From assembly GCA_003545155.1 (NCBI GenBank), contig DQCH01000078.1, forward strand, positions 1 through 27,118: a DNA stretch of 27,118 nt. The letters are read 5' to 3'. The DNA is from Candidatus Acetothermia bacterium. Its GTDB lineage: Bacteria; Bipolaricaulota; Bipolaricaulia; UBA7950; UBA9294. The notes below the pieces were generated by a model, which saw nothing but the letters and a program-made list of their open reading frames with translations, had not been told where the DNA came from and made no database searches. The first letter of the stretch is position 1. Each line of letters begins with the position of its first letter. A program made the position numbers and the translations under genes. Shown here piece after piece: positions 7,701-14,520 of this stretch.

Positions 7701-7936
7701 AAGCCGAGGAAGGTGGCAAAGAGCCCGCTTACGGGGAGAGCAAGGACAAGCAGACTGGGCATCTTTAGCAACAGGAGTCTCATGAGCGTGGTAATCCCTA
7801 CTCCTCGGTCAACCATTAGATCAGAAAGGGAGAGGATCAAGTTCAAGAGGATGAAGAGAAGTAGGCCAAACAGGGAGATGAGGAATGGTCCGCTCATTTC
7901 CCGAAGCACATATCGATCGCACCGGCGGATAATCAT
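4784..7936 (-). CDS. LptF/LptG-type permease fused to an OstA/LptD-like outer-membrane assembly protein
   Basis: One uninterrupted frame encodes about 1050 residues from the ATG at 7936. The first ~370 residues are a complete YjgP/YjgQ (LptF/LptG) permease. It has an RRCDRYVLREMSGPF start, an EVMALEAAGISLRRILLP coupling region, a beta-jellyroll periplasmic domain (about 135-255), and C-terminal helices ending near LFLRLDRLRYRD. A second hydrophobic segment (about 378-393, FLGILLLVSLLAWG) follows. Next is an LptA/OstA-like domain (about 395-535) and then an LptD region with the typical LTTCDC and FGYPVFWLPVYVQPL motifs, ending in a strand-rich barrel. Family roles: extracting lipopolysaccharide from the inner membrane and inserting it at the outer membrane. 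No in-frame ATG or good ribosome site exists at the junction, so it looks like a true fusion. The ATG lacks an obvious Shine-Dalgarno; GTG at 7966 is an alternative. Confidence 0.88.
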   Translation of the reverse strand: MIIRRCDRYVLREMSGPFLISLFGLLLFILLNLILSLSDLMVDRGVGITTLMRLLLLKMPSLLVLALPVSGLFATFLGLGRLVHDREVMALEAAGISLRRILLPLLVAAFLLGGLDFALYNWAVPFSEHAYQRELRGIIFRQGVPHIQANTFFKGPEGQFFYVRRYDAQDGTLRGILVYDIEGKVFPQAEAAVTILTAETGRWEQRAWDLNEGRVYSYNQKGELIYTGTFEQLHVTVDRSEADFLLRSRTPAEMGIGELRSRITLLRTSGLPAADLIVECHLKAAIPLATLVFVLFGGSTSLIFGWRSRAAGVVISLLLVGLFQGVLLWTQTLGRRGMIPPSLAAWIPNILFGLIGIFLFLRLDRLRYRDLWTRIRHTFPFLGILLLVSLLAWGDEIPVEIECEELFISADRTHVHAQGAVRLSYGETLLSADQVTLDEEEEGSWKLRASEEVHLAIGEDLTLSGDDLSTLLVLEDGSLITRKATAVCFRGKSTFLNSQGEEQLLLYQGKEGRIEFDSNGEVTSIEVREGQLTTCDCYGRALRDQPYSIETGRLLLYPDRLLVAFNLTVSSFGYPVFWLPVYVQPLEETLDSPLFPAIGKSGLRGWFLKWNFPFYLDEENYGAVLFDCFSRFHEVGLGTVLHYAFAVHQGKAKVYYFPAQVGDRVFEVSLDHTTALIDGWGMGGRLAYSQLGEEKNLSFAFSLNGDVDSWRFNLSAERSREEEEEVIYTTERLPGLVISRTRIDIDPFYILPRLEAGWFREWEGKKGGEVSVSESFRFDGSLQTSLRPLSFWGFTLTPTTSLRLTHYGASVESQSREALSCSASLCYPGMDLSYTYLQINGRSPFYFDRLKSVNQISWRFAREGTLSLHVDGGFDLATVTFNPLLITARWSGWSSLTLLTRYDLTTAVVEEISLSGRWNSETNEVSWEVPYEPRVGRFKPVVFEIRGKDETGKLTLTGKVDPGEAKLIEGVLQVELRSEVGWGINLGGRYEQGSQTIMAPSLGLFRDLCDCLRIGIEYKSGQVWLYTSILAFPEAVLRYTPTGAGLKVGQ

Positions 7937-8016
7937 CTTGCTAAGATGATACTGGAATAGGCACACTGGCGGCCACCGCGATGACTGCGTTCCTCGAATT
8001 CAGCCCAGATCGACGT

Positions 8017-8045
8017 TTGACCGACTATCCCCTATCAGTTATATT
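8017..8045 (+). promoter_or_regulatory. Sigma70-type promoter of miaB with very short leader
   Basis: TTGACC (8017-8022) and TATATT (8040-8045) are spaced by 17 bases. Transcription should start near 8052, only about 8 bases before the ATG at 8060, so there is little room for a ribosome binding site. It lies in the 123-base divergent region between miaB and the Lpt fusion gene; no convincing promoter for the latter was found there. Confidence 0.65.
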
Positions 8046-8059
8046 GAAGTGGACCGATC

Positions 8060-9379
8060 ATGAAAAAGCGCCTGTACATCGAGACCTGGGGTTGCCAGAT
8101 GAATCTCCATCAGTCGGAGGGAATCGTCGGTATCCTTGAAGGTGCTGGGTTTGAAATCGCCGACTCACTCTTTGACGCTGATATAGTTCTGTTCAACACC
8201 TGTACTGTCCGACAGAAGGCCGAGGAGAAGGTCTACGGTCGCCTCGGGGCGATAGAAGCATTAAAAGTTAAGAAGAACGTGCTGTTCGGGGTCGGTGGGT
8301 GCATGGCGCAAGTGCGTAGGGAGGCCCTGTTGAAACGGTTTCCTGTAATCGACTTCCTCTTTTCTACTACCGACCTGGCCGCCCTTCCTTCACTCATTCA
8401 CAAGGCAGATAAGGGCAAGGGTGGTGTTGTCCACCTCCCCGATCCCTATGAAACGCAAGAGATCCCCTATAAGCGTAAAAGTTCAGTCACGGCAATGGTC
8501 ACCATCACTGAAGGTTGCTCTAATTTCTGTTCCTACTGCATCGTTCCCTACGCCCGGGGGCCCCTGCGCAGCCGACCACCAGCTAAGGTTTTAGCTGAAG
8601 TGCAGAGGTTGATGGGATCCGGGTATAGGGAGGTCCTTCTCCTGGGGCAGAACGTCGACTCCTACGGGAGGGACCTCCCGAGCTACGGCGACTTTGCTGA
8701 GCTTCTCACCCGGGTGGCACAGATTGGGATCCCACGCATCCGCTTCACGAGTTCTCATCCTCGGGACATGACACCACGGGTGATCGAGACGATCGCTCGC
8801 CATGAGAATATCTGTAACCACATCCACCTTGCCTGCCAGTCCGGGAGCGACCGGATCCTCCGCGAGATGAACCGGGGCTACACACGGGGGGAGTTCCTAT
8901 CCATCATTAAAGGCGCGCGGAAAGCCGTAAAGGGAATCAATATCACCACCGACCTGATCGTTGGCTATCCCGGGGAGAGCGAAGTGGATTTCCGCGATAC
9001 CGTTGAGCTGATCGAGGAGGCTCGTTTCGGCTCAATCTTTGTGGCGAAGTACTCCCCACGGCCAGGTACCCGCAGCGCTTCATTTCCTGACGATATCCCC
9101 AAGGAAGTCAAGGACGAACGTCTGCAAGAGGTCCTCAGCCACCAGCGGCGTATTGCTCTTGCAGAGAACCGCCGACGTATCGGAGAGACAGTGAAGGTCC
9201 TCGTGGAGGGAAGAACCCGGGAAGGAGCGTTCTTCGGAAGGAGAGGCGATCACCGCACGGTGGTCCTAAGCGGAGAGACAGAGTTGGGAGCGTTTGTCTC
9301 CGTCTGTATTGAGGCGGCCTCCACTTCCGCACTCGCGGGGAGAGCTCTTATTCCCGCCGTGGTGAAAGGAGTCCTATGA
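8060..9379 (+). CDS. miaB: tRNA-2-methylthio-N6-dimethylallyladenosine synthase MiaB
   Basis: The product is 439 residues, the usual length. The N-terminal UPF0004 domain carries three cluster cysteines, C12 (ETWGCQMN), C48 (NTCTVR) and C81 (GGCMAQ). The radical-SAM core has C153, C157 and C160 in GCSNFCSYCIVPYARG, then LLLGQNVDSYG, HLACQSGSDRILREMNRGYT and YSPRPGT. A TRAM domain forms the last ~65 residues. GQNVxSYG and the RGYT stretch favour MiaB over MtaB and RimO. It methylthiolates i6A37 in tRNAs using two [4Fe-4S] clusters and S-adenosylmethionine. The stop overlaps the next ATG (9376-9379), so the sugar kinase is coupled to it. Confidence 0.95.
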   Translation: MKKRLYIETWGCQMNLHQSEGIVGILEGAGFEIADSLFDADIVLFNTCTVRQKAEEKVYGRLGAIEALKVKKNVLFGVGGCMAQVRREALLKRFPVIDFLFSTTDLAALPSLIHKADKGKGGVVHLPDPYETQEIPYKRKSSVTAMVTITEGCSNFCSYCIVPYARGPLRSRPPAKVLAEVQRLMGSGYREVLLLGQNVDSYGRDLPSYGDFAELLTRVAQIGIPRIRFTSSHPRDMTPRVIETIARHENICNHIHLACQSGSDRILREMNRGYTRGEFLSIIKGARKAVKGINITTDLIVGYPGESEVDFRDTVELIEEARFGSIFVAKYSPRPGTRSASFPDDIPKEVKDERLQEVLSHQRRIALAENRRRIGETVKVLVEGRTREGAFFGRRGDHRTVVLSGETELGAFVSVCIEAASTSALAGRALIPAVVKGVL

Positions 9380-10332
9380 TCATCACAGTTACACCGAACC
9401 CGGCTATCGACAAGATGTATTGGGTCGATCGGTTGAAGATGGGGAGGGTCACCCGTGAGGAGTTCCTGACCCGTGCCATTAGGAGTGACACCTCCGCGGG
9501 CGGAAAGGGGATTAACATTTCAATCTTCCTCGCCCGCATGGGAGTAGAGAACGTCGCGATGGGGTTCGTTGGGGGGCACACAGGCCACGTGGTAGTTCGT
9601 GACCTACGTGAGGAGGGGGTGACGACCAACTTCGTCTGGGTGAACGGGGAGACGCGGACCAACGTGACCGTATTCGAGCGCGAGCGTGCGCACATCCCCA
9701 TCCTGATTGACGAGGAAGGCAGCCCGGTCTCGCAGGAGGAGATCTCCTACTTCCTGCGACGCTACAAGCGGATGCTCAAGCGCGCCACCTGGGTCGTTCT
9801 TGCCGGAAGTCTCCCCCCAGAGGTCGATGCCGATCTCTACCGCGTACTCGCCGAGATGGCGACAGAGGCCGGGGCTAAGGTGTTGGTGAGCGCCCACGGA
9901 AACGCGCTCACCAACGCCCTCCACGCTGTCCCGTACCTCGTCAAGCCGGATACGCGGGAGCACCTCTCCATGGAGGGGGCCCCCCTCACCACCCGGAGCA
10001 AGATCATCACCGCAGGGAGGCGAATCATCGAAACCGGCGTTAGGATCCTTGTTGTCTCCCACGAGGTGACCGGGGACATCGTCATCACGCGGGATACAAT
10101 CTGGGAGATCAAATCGCGGGTGAAGACGACGCAGTTCAAGAACCTAGTCGGTGCGGACGACGTCCTCCTCGGGGGGATCCTCTACATGCTGGACAAGGGG
10201 GAGGACCTCGAGGAGGCGCTGCGCTTTGGCATGGCTGCCGGTATCCTGAGCGCAGAGAGCGATAAGAAGATTTGTCAGAACACGGAAAAGATCGAGGAGG
10301 AGATGGCACACATCTCCCTAGAGCGGATATAA
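9376..10332 (+). CDS. PfkB-family sugar kinase, 1-phosphofructokinase-like, divergent active site
   Basis: The product is 318 residues. The N-terminus (TVTPNPAIDK), the AGGKGINIS motif (about 41-49) and VLAGSLPP (about 141-148) place it with the FruK/LacC branch of PfkB kinases. The usual catalytic GAGDS is replaced by GADDV (residues 259-263). The base Asp is kept (D262), but the anion-hole Gly is an Asp. The usual DTSG reads VSAHG, KPN reads KPD, and the ATP-site SxGxxG reads SHEVTGD. It may use a different sugar phosphate or have lost kinase activity; the name 1-phosphofructokinase should not be taken literally. Ribosome site AAAGGAG (9365-9371) lies inside the end of miaB. The CBS gene follows after 12 bases. 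Confidence 0.8.
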   Translation: MIITVTPNPAIDKMYWVDRLKMGRVTREEFLTRAIRSDTSAGGKGINISIFLARMGVENVAMGFVGGHTGHVVVRDLREEGVTTNFVWVNGETRTNVTVFERERAHIPILIDEEGSPVSQEEISYFLRRYKRMLKRATWVVLAGSLPPEVDADLYRVLAEMATEAGAKVLVSAHGNALTNALHAVPYLVKPDTREHLSMEGAPLTTRSKIITAGRRIIETGVRILVVSHEVTGDIVITRDTIWEIKSRVKTTQFKNLVGADDVLLGGILYMLDKGEDLEEALRFGMAAGILSAESDKKICQNTEKIEEEMAHISLERI

Positions 10333-10344
10333 AGAGGAGATCCC

Positions 10345-10779
10345 ATGAAGGTTCACCAGATCATGACCAAGGACCTGACATCAATGGAGAAGGACACTCT
10401 GGTGAGGGGGCTGATCTTCACCCTGGATAACGCGGGAATGTCCAACATGCCGATTGTCGATGAGGAGGGAAAACTCATTGGGTTCATCTCCGAGAAGGAC
10501 CTCATCAAGGCTGCTCTTCCCGGTTACTTTGAAATGCTTCACAGCACCTCGTTTATTCCCGATATGAATCAGCTCGTTAAGAAACTCGCTCAGATCGCTG
10601 ATGATCCGATTGAGAAGTACATGCAGCACGACGTCATCTGTGTGGAAGAGGACGATGACGATCTTCAGGCGGCAGACCTGATCATCCGCAAGGATTTGAA
10701 AAGCCTTCCCGTGATCGACAAGGAGAGGAGGCTGGTCGGTGTAGTCAAGCGGATCGATCTGCTTCGTCATCTTCTGTAG
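10345..10779 (+). CDS. CBS-domain pair protein
   Basis: This 144-residue protein consists of two CBS motifs and no other domain. The first runs about 1-60 (MKVHQIMTKDLTSM ... MPIVDEEGKLIGFISEKDLI) and the second about 89-144 (IEKYMQHDVICVEEDDD ... LPVIDKERRLVGVVKRIDLL). An insert of about 30 residues separates them. Stand-alone CBS pairs usually bind adenine nucleotides or S-adenosylmethionine and regulate a partner. Its ribosome site (AGAGGAG) follows directly after the sugar kinase stop and the helicase gene begins 5 bases downstream, so all are probably co-transcribed. A regulatory link to the kinase is possible but not shown. Confidence 0.9.
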   Translation: MKVHQIMTKDLTSMEKDTLVRGLIFTLDNAGMSNMPIVDEEGKLIGFISEKDLIKAALPGYFEMLHSTSFIPDMNQLVKKLAQIADDPIEKYMQHDVICVEEDDDDLQAADLIIRKDLKSLPVIDKERRLVGVVKRIDLLRHLL

Positions 10780-10784
10780 GTCGG

Positions 10785-13256
10785 ATGGACCTTCCATGGG
10801 GAGAGCTAGGACTCTCTAAATTCCTCGCGCTTGATTCTCACGGGGCCCTTCTGTTCGTTGACGGAGAGTCCCGCCCGGAGGCGAGGGCTGGGCTGGGCGA
10901 AGAGCTTCCCTGCGTTTCCTATACTGTGGAGGAAGATAACGCGCGTGTAATTGACCTGCGGCTTATTTCCCGCGTCCTCCTTCCTACTTTCCCTGACCAC
11001 ACCTTAAAGAGCCTCTGCGCTCACTACAAGATCCCACTGAAGGCGGAGAGGGAGGCAACCGGCACTCTTTTTGCCTTTCTCATCGCAGAGGCGTTGACCT
11101 TCAAGCGTGACCTCGTCTTACTTTTAAGCCAGCTCCTCCCTGCTCCCAATGGGGAATTATTGGCGCGTCTGGTTCCTTTAGTGGAGAGGAACAAGCCCCC
11201 TGCACAGCGAGAGGAGATCCCCAAAGAGTTGCAGGTGGGACCGAGCACTTCCGTGGAGGAAGTGCTAAGTGGCGAGATGATCGGCAAGGGACTCATCGCG
11301 TTTGAGGATCGCATTGGACAAAAAGAAATGGCCAAGCTTGTCTCTCGAACCTTCGAGGAGGGCGGAACCCTCGTCGTCGAGGCCGGGTCAGGGACTGGGA
11401 AGACGTTCGCCTACCTCGTTCCGGCCCTCCTTTACTTGCGATCCCACGATACCGCCCACCTTGTTGTCTCCACTCGTACCAAGCAACTGCAGGAGCAGCT
11501 CTATACCAAGGACCTTCCGTTCCTCATCTCTCGCCTTTCCCCAAAGCTTAAGATTGCTTTGCTTAAGGGACGCGAGAACTACATATGCCTGCGGCGATGG
11601 CGGCTCGTCCTAGGGGAGATCACGCAAGGGCTCGAGCGGGACTTGCTCCCCGTGCTCGCACCGCTAGTTACCTGGCTATTCAAAACAAAGACAGGTGACA
11701 TCGGAGAAAACAGCGTTTTTCTTGCCGATCCGCAGGGGCGCGCGCTGTGGCCCCGGTTGCGTGACGACCCTCGACATTGCCTGGGGACGATCTGCCCATT
11801 CTTCGACGACTGTTTCTCTATCGCTGCTCGCCGTCGCGCCAAGGGGGCAAATCTAGTGGTAGTGAATCACTCTCTGCTCCTTGCCGACCTCAAAGCTGAC
11901 CAAGGAATCCTCGGAGACTATCAGCACTTGGTTGTGGATGAGGCACATGCCCTGGAAGGGGCAACCCGGCAAGCGTTCACCTCAACACTGACGCAGCGCA
12001 CCCTTGATAGTCTACTCGCGGAGATTGAGCACCCAGCTAGACGGCAGATGGGTGGGTGGATTGCCCGTCTCCCCCATCCTCGTACCGATGAGCAAATCGC
12101 ACGGGTGCGCGAGTTGGCTGGAGTTCTACGCGTGATTAACGCACGCCTCTTCGCCGGCCTTGCCGATTGCCTTGCTCTTAAGCGACGGGGTCCCACCCCC
12201 TTTCTAGAGGATCTTCACCCAGAGGTTGAGCGGATCCTAGGGACGCTCAAGGAGCTACAATCGACAATTGAAACAATCGGCGAGGCGATTGACGAGCCGA
12301 AGGCGCGGCGCGAGGCCGACGGTTTGATCGCGGAGATCGAGGCGGTCACCGCTCTATTCGCCGCGTTGTTTGGCCCTTTAGAGAAGAACACCGTTTACTG
12401 GTACGAGCGGATAAATGAAGGAGTAACCCTCCACTCCTCACCGCTTGAGGTAGCAACCTCTCTTAAGGAGGCTCTCTACCCAAAGCTTAAAGGGCTGGTT
12501 CTGACGTCGGCGACCCTCTCCGTCGGGGGAGGGTTCAGCTACCTGCGTGAGTCCCTGGGACTTGCTGCCGCCCCGGCGGAGGTGACTTACACCACGGTCG
12601 AGAGCTCTTTCTCTCTTAATGAGCGGATGCGCCTTTACCTCGCCGAGTTTCTCCCTCCGGTCGACGGTCCAAACGAGGTGTATGCCAAGGCGATCGCCTC
12701 CCTTGTAAGTCGGGTAGCGAGGGAGACCAGGAGGAAAGTCTTGGTCCTTTTCACCTCTTACCTTCTCCTACGCGCCGTCCATGCGTGGATCGGAAGGGAC
12801 CTACCCGTTGTTGCCCAGGGGATAGATGGCCCCCGCAGCAAAGTAATTGAGCGGTTCAGGGGCAGCGATGGTGGTGCGGTTCTCCTTGGCACGGACAGCT
12901 TCTGGGAGGGGGTGGATCTTCCGGGGAAGGACCTGGAAGTGCTTGTCATTACGCGGCTTCCGTTTCCCGTCCCTACCGACCCCGTGCTCTCTGCCTTGGG
13001 GGAGCGTCTGGCACACGAGGGGAGGGACCCATTCTTGGAGCTTTCCGTTCCACTGGCTATTCTTAAGTTGCGCCAGGGGGCCGGCCGGCTGATTCGAACG
13101 AGGAGCGATCGCGGTGTGGTGATCATCACCGATCATCGTATCTTACACAAGAGCTATGGCCACATGTTCGCCACATCGCTTCCAGTTACGGGAAGGAAGA
13201 TGAGCAGTCTCAGGGAGCTCCTTCTGGATCTTCACTCGTGGTTTGACTACTCTTGA
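10785..13256 (+). CDS. DinG/XPD-type Fe-S DNA helicase with decayed N-terminal exonuclease-like region
   Basis: The product is 823 residues. Walker A AGSGTGKT is at 200-207. Four cysteines suited to a [4Fe-4S] cluster follow at C268, C332, C337 and C343 (ENYICLRR, HCLGTICPFFDDC). Motif II is DEAH at 385-388, and motifs V/VI appear as GTDSFWEGVDLPGKDLEVL and RQGAGRLIRTRSDRG. This is the superfamily 2 XPD/DinG fold, a 5'-3' helicase acting on forked, D-loop or R-loop DNA. Residues about 55-105 (SRVLLPTFPDHTLKSLCAHYKIPL ... LFAFLIAEAL) resemble the C-terminal half of a DnaQ-type exonuclease, but the DxE start and the HRALDDA motif are gone, so nuclease activity is not expected. It is the last gene of the miaB run. 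Confidence 0.92.
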   Translation: MDLPWGELGLSKFLALDSHGALLFVDGESRPEARAGLGEELPCVSYTVEEDNARVIDLRLISRVLLPTFPDHTLKSLCAHYKIPLKAEREATGTLFAFLIAEALTFKRDLVLLLSQLLPAPNGELLARLVPLVERNKPPAQREEIPKELQVGPSTSVEEVLSGEMIGKGLIAFEDRIGQKEMAKLVSRTFEEGGTLVVEAGSGTGKTFAYLVPALLYLRSHDTAHLVVSTRTKQLQEQLYTKDLPFLISRLSPKLKIALLKGRENYICLRRWRLVLGEITQGLERDLLPVLAPLVTWLFKTKTGDIGENSVFLADPQGRALWPRLRDDPRHCLGTICPFFDDCFSIAARRRAKGANLVVVNHSLLLADLKADQGILGDYQHLVVDEAHALEGATRQAFTSTLTQRTLDSLLAEIEHPARRQMGGWIARLPHPRTDEQIARVRELAGVLRVINARLFAGLADCLALKRRGPTPFLEDLHPEVERILGTLKELQSTIETIGEAIDEPKARREADGLIAEIEAVTALFAALFGPLEKNTVYWYERINEGVTLHSSPLEVATSLKEALYPKLKGLVLTSATLSVGGGFSYLRESLGLAAAPAEVTYTTVESSFSLNERMRLYLAEFLPPVDGPNEVYAKAIASLVSRVARETRRKVLVLFTSYLLLRAVHAWIGRDLPVVAQGIDGPRSKVIERFRGSDGGAVLLGTDSFWEGVDLPGKDLEVLVITRLPFPVPTDPVLSALGERLAHEGRDPFLELSVPLAILKLRQGAGRLIRTRSDRGVVIITDHRILHKSYGHMFATSLPVTGRKMSSLRELLLDLHSWFDYS

Positions 13257-13343
13257 GCTCAGTCACCATTACCATAGGAGATAACTATAGGTACTGGTCT
13301 TGTCATCTCATCCCTTCGGGATTGCCTTCCTCGAACGGAAAGA

Positions 13344-13372
13344 TTGACTTTCACGTGCTGAAAGGGTAAAAT
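13344..13372 (+). promoter_or_regulatory. Promoter of the glycosyltransferase operon with internal palindrome
   Basis: TTGACT (13344-13349) and TAAAAT (13367-13372) are 17 bases apart. The spacer and the last two bases of the -35 box contain a perfect inverted repeat, CTTTCA-CGTGC-TGAAAG (13348-13364), placed where a repressor would block polymerase. Transcription should start near 13379. The 168 bases between the helicase stop and the glycosyltransferase ATG hold this promoter and a small hairpin at 13310-13322. Confidence 0.6.
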
Positions 13373-13425
13373 GCAGGTGATAAAGTGATTCACATCTCTG
13401 ATTGGGCTGTCCTAATTCTGGTCTG

Positions 13426-14061
13426 ATGAATGTTTCTGTGGTGGTGCCAGCATACAACGAGGCCTGTCGGATTGGCGCTGTTCTCCGTCCTCTCGTATCC
13501 TGTTCTCATGTAGATGAGGTGATCGTGGTCGACGACGGGTCAGACGATGGCACAGCTGAAGTGGCCAGTCGTTTTGGGGTGCAGGTAATCTCCCTTCCAG
13601 AGAACCGCGGTAAGGCAGCTGCACTCGACGAAGGAGTCGCTCAGGCACGAAATGACATCTTTCTCTTTCTTGATGCCGATCTGGTTGGACTTAAGGAGGA
13701 GCATATAGAGCGGTTTATCAGCGCCTACCGACCCAGGGAAGTAGATATGGTGGTAGGGATCTTCGCCAACGGTCGTATGAATACCGATATTGCGCAGAAG
13801 ATTAATCCGTTCGCCTCTGGACAACGCATGCTCTCTAAGACCCTTTGGGAGCGGGCGAAGGAGAACGTGGAAGAGATGGATTACGGTATCGAGATAGCCC
13901 TCTCTAAGCTGGCGGCGAAAGAGGGGTGGCGCAAGGAGAGGGTGAAGCTTGACGGAGTGACCCATATCCTGAAGGAGGAGAAGCGGGGGTTCACCAGAGG
14001 GGTGCGTGACCGGCTCAAGATGTACGGGGATATGATCAGGTGGCTCGTGAAGAAGGTGTAG
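13426..14061 (+). CDS. Family 2 glycosyltransferase (GT-A fold)
   Basis: From ATG 13426 it is 211 residues. MNVSVVVPAYNEA opens the GT-A nucleotide-sugar fold, followed by VDEVIVVDDGSDDGT, PENRGKAAALDEG and FLFLDADL, the DxD-type metal site. There are no membrane helices in the C-terminal half, unlike polyprenyl-phosphate sugar transferases with membrane tails. It is short for the family and the acceptor cannot be inferred. A TTG at 13402 would extend it by eight residues (GCPNSGL), but the start of the domain fits the ATG. No good ribosome site precedes either. rpiB follows after one base. Confidence 0.88.
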   Translation: MNVSVVVPAYNEACRIGAVLRPLVSCSHVDEVIVVDDGSDDGTAEVASRFGVQVISLPENRGKAAALDEGVAQARNDIFLFLDADLVGLKEEHIERFISAYRPREVDMVVGIFANGRMNTDIAQKINPFASGQRMLSKTLWERAKENVEEMDYGIEIALSKLAAKEGWRKERVKLDGVTHILKEEKRGFTRGVRDRLKMYGDMIRWLVKKV

Positions 14062-14062
14062 G

Positions 14063-14485
14063 ATGAAGGTCGCGATCGGCTGCGATCACACTGGCGTGGC
14101 ATTGAAGCGTGCTCTCATTGAGCGCGTCCTTGCCGGCTACACGATCATCGACCTAGGAACCGATTTGCCGGAGCCAGTCGACTATCCGGATATTGCCAAG
14201 CGGGTCTCCAGTGCGATTGCGGCCGGAGAGGCCGAACGAGGAATCCTTATCTGTGGGACCGGAATCGGTATGGCGATGGCCGCAGGGAAGGTGGCGGGGA
14301 TCCGGGCGGCGACGTGCACGGAACCCTATTCGGCCGAGATGAGTAGGCGCCACAACGATGCGAACATCCTTTGCCTGGGGGCGAGGGTGATCGGGGTGGA
14401 GATGGCGGAAAAGATTACAGAAACGTGGCTTACTACCCCCTTCGAGGGGGGGAAACACGCGCGTCGGGTTGGCAAGATCGGATAG
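14063..14485 (+). CDS. rpiB: Ribose-5-phosphate isomerase B
   Basis: This 140-residue protein has the RpiB/LacA-LacB fold. It starts KVAIGCDHTGVALK, carries the catalytic cysteine C64 in GILICGTGIGM, and has RRHNDANILCLGAR with H97 as the ring-opening histidine. It interconverts ribose 5-phosphate and ribulose 5-phosphate in the non-oxidative pentose phosphate pathway. The gene begins one base after the glycosyltransferase stop. RpiB-type proteins can also act on allose 6-phosphate. The closely similar LacA/LacB pair is excluded because only one subunit gene is present. Confidence 0.95.
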   Translation: MKVAIGCDHTGVALKRALIERVLAGYTIIDLGTDLPEPVDYPDIAKRVSSAIAAGEAERGILICGTGIGMAMAAGKVAGIRAATCTEPYSAEMSRRHNDANILCLGARVIGVEMAEKITETWLTTPFEGGKHARRVGKIG

Positions 14486-14520
14486 GCATTAAGCGTTAGA
14501 GGCAAGGACTTAACTACCGA

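Noticed and set aside
7946..7951. TATCAT as -10 box for the Lpt fusion gene
   Set aside because: It would make the mRNA nearly leaderless, and no acceptable -35 hexamer lies 16-18 bases upstream.
9604..10062. 152-codon minus-strand ORF inside the sugar kinase
   Set aside because: Shadow frame of a well-supported gene with GC-rich codons; no motifs or ribosome site.
12758..13136. Two overlapping minus-strand ORFs of 111-123 codons in the helicase 3' end
   Set aside because: Opposite conserved helicase motifs V and VI; low-complexity Arg/Ser/Pro translation typical of antisense frames.
13310..13322. Hairpin ATCCC-TTC-GGGAT after the helicase gene as a terminator
   Set aside because: Only 5 bp with no U-tract; not convincing as an intrinsic terminator.
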